Shown piece after piece: positions 6,231 to 11,733 of a DNA stretch of 11,733 bases. Position 1 is the first letter of the stretch. Every line of letters starts with the position of its first letter. The position numbers and the translations under genes were made by a program. This stretch comes from CAYXVB01 sp964467785 (GTDB lineage Bacteria > Bdellovibrionota > UBA1018), in assembly GCA_964467785.1 (NCBI GenBank), contig CAYXVB010000114.1, positions 1 through 11,733 of the forward strand, read 5' to 3'. The notes below the pieces were generated by a model. It had not been told where the DNA came from and did no database searches. It worked only from the letters and a program-made list of their open reading frames with translations.

Positions 6231-7198
6231 GCCTCGGCGGCATCCACGAGAACGCGCGCGCTCCGCACCGGGTTCATGCGCGGGTAGAATCTGGGGATCG
6301 AGTGGAAGTCGGGATGCGGTCCCTTGACGGGCGAAATCCCGTTTTCGTACAACACGATGAGCTCCCCCTTGCCGGATTTCGGCGCGGTCGCCATGGCGCG
6401 CTTCCTGTCATCGTCGGACAGCTGGAAACTCTCGACCCACTTGTCCGCGTCCTGGCGGATCCCGGAAAGGCGGGCGGTCCGCCATAGATCGAGGCCGATG
6501 TCGCGGATGCCGCTATCGAGCTCGTACGCGGCCTTGTAATCAATGTAAGCGTCGTTGAAATCCCTCCCCGCTTCATAGAGGACTCCCGAAAGATAGCGCG
6601 CAAAGGCGTTTTGTTTGTACTTGCGCTTGCCCTCGGTGATCATCATGTAAAGCTTGCGGTTAACTCGGCGGGCCTCGACCAAGGCGTTCTCGTGATCTCC
6701 CATCAGGGCAAAGTTCATCGCGAGGTAGGTGGAGATCAGGACGTTCTCGAAGTCCTCGCCCTTATAGTCCTTGATGTTGTCGCCGGTGAGCAGTGTCGCG
6801 GCCTCAGTCGAAAGCGAGGTGTAATCCTTGATCTCGGCGACCTTGTCGGCCTGGAGGAGCGCCTTGTTGCTCTCCTCGTAACGTCCGGCCGTGTGAAGCA
6901 CCAGCCCGAGGTCCAGCAGGTAAAGGAGCTGATCCTTGCCGCTATCGCCCTGCTCGGCCAAGCCTTTTTTCAGGCTTTCGGCGGCGGCGTCAAAAGAACC
7001 GCCGCGGAAGAGACGGGTCGACTCCCGGTCCATCATCCGCGCGGACACGCAGCCCGAGCAGACCCACGCGCAACCGATGATCGACAGCGCCGTCAGCGCC
7101 GCGCCGAAAACTCGTCCGCTCTTTCGTCCCCCGCGGCGCGTGTGGCCGACGGGCTCAGAGGCCGATCGATTTCTTGGTGTACTTTTTGCGGATCTCAC
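6231..7198 (-). CDS. COG3014-type TPR lipoprotein (3' end in assembly gap)
   Basis: 322 residues are visible from GTG 7198; the C-terminus is lost in the gap. GGAAGA lies just before this GTG, and the first Met further in would lose the signal, so the GTG start is supported. A basic stretch (TRRGGRKSGR) precedes a hydrophobic segment with two possible lipidation sites, Cys43 (SIIG-C) and Cys50 (VCSG-C). The rest is helical with TPR-like repeats: about 68-81, 93-118, 154-180 and 201-228. ELIVLYENGISPVK, then IPRFYPR, is the diagnostic segment of COG3014 proteins as I know them. The gene starts inside the lpoB-like gene (44-bp overlap), so the two are co-translated. Related pairs occur in other Gram-negative genomes beside LpoB-type genes. 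I infer an outer-membrane-anchored partner of the LpoB-like protein; its molecular role is unknown. Confidence 0.75.
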
Positions 7199-7763
7199 GC
7201 TCTTCCGTGCAATCGATCGTCGAGGTGTCCAAGTTGGTGAGGTTCATTGTCAGCTTGTAGTAGATGAATTTCTGATCGCCGACCTGCTGCACGTTCGTCG
7301 CGATCGCGCCGTTGAGGATGTAATCGGCACCGATCTGACTGCCGCGCTTTTTTTGCGTCGGGCCGGAGACGTTTCCACCGGCATTATAATCATACTCTTC
7401 ATCCAGGGTGCCGCGGGCTTCCTTGTTCACGAAGCGCACCTTGCCGGTCTTGATCAAGGAGGTGCGGATCTTGTCGGTCAGCGCCACGGTGTCGATGTGT
7501 TCTTCGGTGCGATTCTGGACCTTTTCGACGATCACCACCGGTGGCTTGGGTGCATTGGAAACATAGTTGCAAGCGACCATGGCGCGGATGATCGTGTCGG
7601 CCATCTGCTGCATGTCGGCTTCGTTATACTTATCGTCCAGGAGCTCGACGCGGGTCGGATCATCGTACTCACCCTTGGTGAATGCCTTGGGACCTCCGCA
7701 TCCGGAGCTCAGGACCAAGCCGCCGACAAGGATTGAAATCGCTAAAGTTTGCTGATGACGCAT
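7155..7763 (-). CDS. lpoB: Penicillin-binding protein activator LpoB-like lipoprotein
   Basis: 202 residues from ATG 7763; GTG 7766 directly before it is an equal alternative, since GGAG lies nine and six bases ahead of them respectively. The signal peptide ends LVLSSG-Cys22, so it is an outer-membrane lipoprotein. The family signature is strong: DDPTRVELLDDKYNEAD (34-50), PPVVIVEKVQNRTEEHIDT (74-92), RFVNKEAR, GADYILNGAI (145-154), QQVGDQKFIYYKLTMNLTNL (159-178), and EEREIRKKY. In E. coli, LpoB reaches through the peptidoglycan to stimulate the synthase PBP1b. Outside enterobacteria, members of this wider family need not have that partner, so the role in cell-wall synthesis is inferred. It is the first gene of a minus-strand pair with the overlapping COG3014-type gene and is divergent from the ArsA-like operon 110 bp away. 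Confidence 0.9.
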   Translation of the reverse strand: MRHQQTLAISILVGGLVLSSGCGGPKAFTKGEYDDPTRVELLDDKYNEADMQQMADTIIRAMVACNYVSNAPKPPVVIVEKVQNRTEEHIDTVALTDKIRTSLIKTGKVRFVNKEARGTLDEEYDYNAGGNVSGPTQKKRGSQIGADYILNGAIATNVQQVGDQKFIYYKLTMNLTNLDTSTIDCTEEREIRKKYTKKSIGL

Positions 7764-7864
7764 CACGGTATGCTCCGAATGTTTTTGGCCAATAGTCCCT
7801 CAAGTTTATGAACCTTGTGGACAAATGCAAGGGTGTTGAAACGCCCCATCAGGTATGGTCTGCT

Positions 7865-7868
7865 GGAG
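7865..7868 (+). promoter_or_regulatory. Shine-Dalgarno deciding the first ArsA-like start
   Basis: GGAG at 7865-7868 lies five bases before GTG 7874. The ATG at 7808, 22 codons earlier, has no such signal and would add a tail not expected before the Walker A strand. This favours the GTG. Confidence 0.55.
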
Positions 7869-7873
7869 CGGCT

Positions 7874-8830
7874 GTGGAACCAAAACTCCCAAGTCACGAC
7901 GCGCTTAAAGCTGCAATGCGGCGAAATCTCATTTTCGTCAGCGGTAAAGGCGGTGTGGGCAAGACGGCCGTTTCCCAGGCCCTTGCCCTGGCGCTCTCAA
8001 GGAATCCTGGCTCGGCCAAGGCCGGCAGGCGGGTCCTCTGGGTGACTTTTGAGGACCCCACTCGCCCGCGAGGGGAGCTGATCCAACGCGAGGCCAATCT
8101 CTGGCATCTCAACTGCGACGCGACCCAGGCCTTCGAAGAGTACGCTTCGATGAAGATTGGCGTCGCGGCGCTCACGCGAATTTTCCTTCAGAACAAGGTC
8201 ATGCGCTACCTTGCCAAGGCGGCGCCAGGCATCCACGAGCTCGTGCTCCTTGGCAAAGTCTGGTTCGAGAGGCGCAATTACGACCATGTGGTGGTCGACA
8301 TGCCGTCGACCGGTTATGGGCTGGCCATGTTCCAGAGCACCGAGAACTTCAGCCGCCTCTTCCGCGGCGGGCCGCTCAATCGTGACGCCGAGGAAATGCT
8401 CGCGACCTTTGGCGATCCCGGGGCCTGCGGCCAGATCATCGTCTCGCTCCCCGAGGAGATGCCACTTCGCGAATCGCTCGAGCTCGAGGAGCTGCTGCTC
8501 AAGCTCTTCCCAAAGAACCCCCCGCGCTTTATCCTCAACCGTCGCTTTCCGCATGTCACGGCGGAATCGGAGGAGAAAGTCTCGCCCCCTGACTCCTGGC
8601 CGGGACCTCTTGCCGCCTCCGCGGAGGATTACGCGCGCAAGCGCTCGATACTGGAGGCGTGGAACCTCAAACTCTGGGAAAACCGGGGTATCCAGTACGG
8701 CGAACTGGGATTCGTCCCGTTCAATCCCCAAGTTTCCGATACGGCTGGTAGCGGATCCCACGGTGAGTTCGACGAGGACCTCCTCGCCGAGACGCTCTCC
8801 CGCGAGATCGCCACGAGGTACCTCGCATGA
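7874..8830 (+). CDS. ArsA/Get3-like ATPase, first of a pair (divergent switch motifs)
   Basis: 318 residues from GTG 7874 (340 from ATG 7808). A short leader precedes the first strand, NLIFVS, and the deviant Walker A loop GKGGVGKT (24-31) with the signature Lys25. VLWVTFEDPTRP (54-65) replaces the usual VDPA strand. VVVDMPSTGYGLAMF (139-153) is the switch II 'D-x-P-S/T-G' element. LNRRFP (221-226) is the nucleotide-base loop. It is a single-domain soluble ATPase of the ArsA/Get3 class, about half of an arsenite-pump ArsA. No CxxC dimer motif or arsenite-binding cysteine set is present, so neither arsenite export nor classic Get3 zinc dimerisation is supported. It overlaps the next ArsA-like gene by 4 bp (ATGA), pointing to a heterodimer, as reported for the paired mycobacterial Rv3679/Rv3680 ATPases. 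Cargo is unknown. Confidence 0.87.
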   Translation: MEPKLPSHDALKAAMRRNLIFVSGKGGVGKTAVSQALALALSRNPGSAKAGRRVLWVTFEDPTRPRGELIQREANLWHLNCDATQAFEEYASMKIGVAALTRIFLQNKVMRYLAKAAPGIHELVLLGKVWFERRNYDHVVVDMPSTGYGLAMFQSTENFSRLFRGGPLNRDAEEMLATFGDPGACGQIIVSLPEEMPLRESLELEELLLKLFPKNPPRFILNRRFPHVTAESEEKVSPPDSWPGPLAASAEDYARKRSILEAWNLKLWENRGIQYGELGFVPFNPQVSDTAGSGSHGEFDEDLLAETLSREIATRYLA

Positions 8831-9963
8831 AGACCCCCGGCGGAAAAAGCCCGAATGGCAATACGATCGACGCGATTCTTGCCCGTCGTCGCATCATCAT
8901 CACCTGCGGTACCGGCGGCGTCGGTAAGACCACGCTGAGCGCCGCGCTGGCATTGCGGGCGGCGATGCAAGGACGCAAGGCGGTGGTGATCACCGTTGAT
9001 CCAGCGAAGCGCCTGATATCCTCGCTTGGTCTTCACGATACCGAAACCGAGCTCGGCGACCAGCCCACGGACCTCACTCCCTTGTTCCGCGAGGCGATCC
9101 GCAAGGCCGGCTACGAACGGCAAGGGATCGAGCTGAAGGGATCGATCGAAGCGATCGTGCCCAATACGCGACAAACTTTCGAGGAGCTGATCCACAAATT
9201 GGCCCCCAATCGCGCCCTCGCGGAAAAAGTGCTCGCTAACCCGATCTTCCAGATCTTCGCCAAGGAGTTCTCGGGCGCCAACGAGTACATGGCGCTCGAG
9301 CGTCTGTGGTTCCTCGATCGGCAGGATCGCTATGACTGCATCATCCTCGACACTCCGCCGAGCCGCAACACGCTCGCCTTTCTGGACGCGCCGCGCTTGC
9401 TCGGCCAGCTATTCGAACAGCGAATCATTAAATGGCTCGTGCTACCCGCCAACAAGATCGTGGCAGCCGGCATGCGCAAGGCGCTCGGCATCCTCGAAAA
9501 CCTCACCGGCGCGGGTTTCATGACCCATCTCTTCGATTTCGGTTCGGCGCTCTTCGAGGTCCGGGCCAAGTTCGCCGCCAACCTCGGCAGCATCATGGCG
9601 CTCCTTGAATCCAAGCACGTCGGCTTCGTCATGGTGACGACGCCGATGGCCGGCTCGCTTCCCGAGATTCGCCATTTCATCGACACGCTGGACGAGCGGA
9701 AACTCGCCTTCGAGGGGCTCGCGCTCAACCGGACCTTCAGTCCACTCCAGGCCGCCAGGCTCGAAGGTAAGCCTTCGGAAAAAATGAAGGAAGCGCTCAC
9801 AATCATCCAAGGGCTGCAACTGCGCGAACAGCAGGCACTGGACCCCGCCGGCGGGCTTGGAAAAATCCCTGTCTGCGCCAAGCTTCCGGAGTTCGCCCGC
9901 GACATCCATTCAATCGAGGACTTGATTCATGTGGCTATGGCTTTTGACCAGCATCGCGATTGA
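8827..9963 (+). CDS. ArsA/Get3-like ATPase, second of a pair
   Basis: 378 residues from ATG 8827, with GAGG eight bases ahead. Deviant Walker A is GTGGVGKTT (28-36); here the signature Lys is Thr29, unlike the first ATPase, which keeps Lys25. The switch strands are VVITVDPAKRLISSLGL (53-69) and IILDTPPSRNTLAFLDAP (172-189). The DTPPSRN form is typical of the non-arsenic ArsA-like branch found in actinobacteria and myxobacteria. Residues 190-245 form an amphipathic helical insert (LLGQLFEQRIIKWLVLPANK and on) that could be a cargo or membrane-facing surface, as in Get3. LNRTFSP (300-306) is the base-binding loop. No CxxC is present. The second ATPase has a bound-nucleotide loop without the intermonomer Lys, so catalysis may be asymmetric in a heterodimer (inference). 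The gene overlaps the TPR gene by 35 bp. Confidence 0.88.
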   Translation: MKTPGGKSPNGNTIDAILARRRIIITCGTGGVGKTTLSAALALRAAMQGRKAVVITVDPAKRLISSLGLHDTETELGDQPTDLTPLFREAIRKAGYERQGIELKGSIEAIVPNTRQTFEELIHKLAPNRALAEKVLANPIFQIFAKEFSGANEYMALERLWFLDRQDRYDCIILDTPPSRNTLAFLDAPRLLGQLFEQRIIKWLVLPANKIVAAGMRKALGILENLTGAGFMTHLFDFGSALFEVRAKFAANLGSIMALLESKHVGFVMVTTPMAGSLPEIRHFIDTLDERKLAFEGLALNRTFSPLQAARLEGKPSEKMKEALTIIQGLQLREQQALDPAGGLGKIPVCAKLPEFARDIHSIEDLIHVAMAFDQHRD

Positions 9964-10960
9964 GCGCGCGGCTCTGGCCGCCGATTCCAGTGACGCCTCG
10001 GGGGCTCCCACCGAATTGGGCGCCGCGCCCAGCGGGGACGCCGAGATCCTTTGGTCCGAAGTCCAGTCCTTGATGGGTTCACCGCGCGAGTCCGAGACGA
10101 TTCCGCTGCTTAAAAGACTGATCGCCCGCCATCCGGCCAGTGCCCATTACCTCGAGGCCCATCGCGCGCTAGGGCTAGCGTACCTCAACACGGGAGACGC
10201 CGCGCGAGCCGTCGCGCCCCTGCACTATTTCATCGATGCCAGCCGAAAGACGACCCAATCCGTACAGGGCAAGCTGCTCTTGGGCCGGGCCTATCTCGCG
10301 CTCCGGCGTTATCCAGAGGCCCTGCTCCTGGGCGCGGAAGTCGAGAAAACCGTCACCGGCCTCAAATCACCGGAGCCGCTCCTGCTCTCCGAGGGGCTCC
10401 TTCTCAAGAGTAATGCCCTGCACCACCTCCAGCGGGACGGAGAGGCCCTGCTCACGCTCGACTCGGCCGCGCGCGCCGCCGCGCAGGCCACTTCTTCTTC
10501 CGTGCCCGCGGCGCTCACTGGGGATATCGCGCTCGCCCGGCTCGACATCAAGCTGGCCGAATGCGGACGACTTCCCAGCGCGCGCAAGTTGAACGAGGAG
10601 CAAGCACGACGCCAAATGCTTCGTCGAGGTAACTGCCTCCTTGAAAGCCTCGCGCTGCACGAACAGGTCGCGACGATGCGAAGCCAGGCCGCGCTCGACA
10701 AAGCCGATCGAGATGTCGTCAACGCCTGGCTTGCCTACCTCAAATCCGCCGCGCATCCGCCGCTTCCGCCTCCGCTCCGTCCGGTCGATCGCACCGGTCG
10801 CGAGCTCAAGAAATATTTCGACGAACTTGCCCAAGCCCTCACCCAAGAGGCCCGGCGGAAACTTGGGGAGGCTTCCCGGCTGATCGAAGACAAGGCCGAG
10901 CAAGCCCTGCTTTTCAGATCCCTTAGCGACCTCGCCCGCTCCGAAAGGAATCCGACATGA
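9929..10960 (+). CDS. TPR-repeat protein, probably exported, coupled to ArsA-like pair and gshA
   Basis: 343 residues from ATG 9929, the only start after an in-frame stop six bases upstream; GAGGAC lies about seven bases ahead. It begins within the last 35 bp of the second ArsA-like gene. The first 18 residues, MWLWLLTSIAIERAALA, look like a signal peptide ending ALA, but lack the usual basic N-region, so export is uncertain. Residues 40-180 hold three TPR-like helix pairs: 72-103 (HRALGLAYLNTGDAARAVAP), 113-140 (LLLGRAYLALRRYPEALLLG) and 152-183. The remainder is helical and charged, with a Pro-rich break (PPLPPPLRPVD) and a C-terminal helix rich in Arg/Glu. Its stop overlaps the gshA start by 4 bp (ATGA). 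TPR domains bind proteins, so it may be a partner of the ATPases or of the cell envelope. No further function can be read. Confidence 0.78.
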   Translation: MWLWLLTSIAIERAALAADSSDASGAPTELGAAPSGDAEILWSEVQSLMGSPRESETIPLLKRLIARHPASAHYLEAHRALGLAYLNTGDAARAVAPLHYFIDASRKTTQSVQGKLLLGRAYLALRRYPEALLLGAEVEKTVTGLKSPEPLLLSEGLLLKSNALHHLQRDGEALLTLDSAARAAAQATSSSVPAALTGDIALARLDIKLAECGRLPSARKLNEEQARRQMLRRGNCLLESLALHEQVATMRSQAALDKADRDVVNAWLAYLKSAAHPPLPPPLRPVDRTGRELKKYFDELAQALTQEARRKLGEASRLIEDKAEQALLFRSLSDLARSERNPT

Positions 10961-11733
10961 CGCCCGCATCGACGATCGGCCAGCAAACCAAGAAGCATCT
11001 CAAAGAAGCGATCCTCGCCCATCGGCCGCGCCTGGAAGAATGGTTCGCCGAGCAAATGCGGCTCGCTCCTCCGCCATTCTACTGTTCCATCGACCTGCGC
11101 GACTCCGGGCACAAGATCGCGCCAGTGGACAGCAACCTCTATCCCGCCGGCTTCAACAACATCTGTCCCGAGGACATGCGCACCGCCCCGCCACTGGTCG
11201 GCAAGCAAATCGAGGCCGGGATCGCCCGCGCAGGCCTGACCTGTCCCGATGGCCAAACCTGCCCCAGGAGGATCCTGATCCTGCCCGAGGCGCATACTTC
11301 CAATAAGTATTACATCGAGAATCTTTACTATTTGAACCAGCTGGTCAGCGACGCGGGCTTCGAGACGCGCATCGGCTGGTATCCCGAAAGCGCGGGGCCG
11401 GTGCATCTCACCTCGGCCACGGGCAAGGAGTTCGACGCGCACTCGATCCAAATCAAGGACGGCGTGCTCTCGGCGGATGGCTTCATCCCGGATCTGATCC
11501 TGCTGAACAACGACTTCTCCGGCGGTTATCCAGAACGCCTAGACGGCGTGAAGCAGCCGATCCTCCCCAGCCATCGTCTGGGCTGGCACTCGCGCAAAAA
11601 GAGCGAGCACTTCCGCCACTACAACGCGCTCGCGGGCGAATTCGCCGCGATCATCGGCGTGGATCCCTGGCTGCTGCAGGTCGACACCGAGGAAGTAACG
11701 CCCGTCAACTTCAACGAGGACGTGGGCATCCGC
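10957..11733 (+). CDS. gshA: Glutamate-cysteine ligase GshA, proteobacterial type (3' truncated by window)
   Basis: 259 residues are visible from ATG 10957, with AAAGGAA six bases ahead; the frame stays open to the window end. The protein would make gamma-glutamylcysteine from glutamate, cysteine and ATP, the first step of glutathione synthesis, in the cytoplasm. Recognised segments are FYCSIDLRDSGHKIAPVDSN (41-60) with LYPAGFNNICPED next to it, ILILPEAHTSNKYYIENL (106-123), LILLNNDFSGGYPERL (180-195), PSHRLGWHSRKKSEHFRHYN (204-223), and DPWLLQVDTEEVTPVNFNED (236-255). These match the distinct GshA class named after Acidithiobacillus ferrooxidans (TIGR02049), unrelated in layout to E. coli GshA. 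Members run to about 430-450 residues, so roughly 40% lies outside. It is the last visible gene of the ArsA-like operon; a glutathione synthetase gene often follows this class and may lie beyond the window. Confidence 0.9.
   Translation, partial: MTPASTIGQQTKKHLKEAILAHRPRLEEWFAEQMRLAPPPFYCSIDLRDSGHKIAPVDSNLYPAGFNNICPEDMRTAPPLVGKQIEAGIARAGLTCPDGQTCPRRILILPEAHTSNKYYIENLYYLNQLVSDAGFETRIGWYPESAGPVHLTSATGKEFDAHSIQIKDGVLSADGFIPDLILLNNDFSGGYPERLDGVKQPILPSHRLGWHSRKKSEHFRHYNALAGEFAAIIGVDPWLLQVDTEEVTPVNFNEDVGIR

Noticed and set aside
4853..6487. A continuous + strand reading frame from the kinase through the N run to about 6487, and a - strand frame across it from 7198 to 5729
   Set aside because: Both cross 100 undetermined bases. 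The sequence past the gap in each frame is antisense to a real gene, so the joined proteins are artefacts.
7997..8761. Long - strand ORFs antisense to the ArsA-like genes (also 8629-9195, 9330-9905, 10367-11451)
   Set aside because: They are Arg/Gly/Ser-rich shadows of GC-rich coding sequence, without recognisable domains or ribosome-binding sites.
7874..9963. Arsenic-resistance ars operon
   Set aside because: The ATPases are ArsA-like in fold only. There is no arsB, arsC, arsD or arsR nearby, no arsenite-binding cysteine set, and each ATPase has a single domain.
10180..10196. Short inverted repeat CGCTA/TAGCG in the TPR gene
   Set aside because: It is a 5-bp stem inside coding sequence, expected by chance in GC-rich DNA.

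Overview
The window is GC-rich (about 60% by eye) and densely coded on both strands. It carries many lipoprotein signal peptides, an outer-membrane-type beta-barrel protein and an LpoB-like lipoprotein, so the organism is Gram-negative. I cannot fix the lineage. A Bdellovibrionota or other deltaproteobacterial-grade metagenome-assembled genome is my best guess, from the ArsA-like ATPase pair next to a proteobacterial-type GshA. A run of 100 N at 6131-6230 shows this is a scaffold joined across an unsequenced gap.

Left part, + strand (1-3221): the end of an MFS permease gene, then a small YdcZ-type (DMT) membrane protein, then three closely spaced cell-envelope genes. These encode an exported thioredoxin-like protein with CxC and C-terminal CxxC motifs, a YtkA/FixH-like lipoprotein with a Met/His motif, and an outer-membrane protein with a Cys-Cys pair at its mature N-terminus. 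I infer that the three work together in periplasmic thiol or metal (possibly copper) handling. No transported or modified substrate can be read from the sequence.

Middle (3218-7763): a minus-strand PotD-like polyamine-binding lipoprotein ends on overlapping stop codons with the barrel gene. Upstream of it lie two exact copies and one degenerate copy of a 17-bp repeat. Next come a small secreted or lipoprotein gene of unknown role (minus) and, divergently, a six-TM sensor histidine kinase (plus) that runs into the N gap. Beyond the gap, two overlapping minus-strand genes encode a COG3014-type TPR lipoprotein (3' end lost in the gap) and LpoB, a peptidoglycan-synthase activator family member.

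Right part, + strand (7874-11733): a translationally coupled operon of two different single-domain ArsA/Get3-like ATPases, a TPR protein with a possible signal sequence, and glutamate-cysteine ligase GshA (cut by the window end). Junctions overlap by 4, 35 and 4 bp. This is the most interesting unit. It ties a Get3-like ATPase pair of unknown cargo to the first step of glutathione synthesis. No RNA genes, CRISPR arrays or intact mobile elements were seen, and no gene-free stretch exceeds 300 bases.
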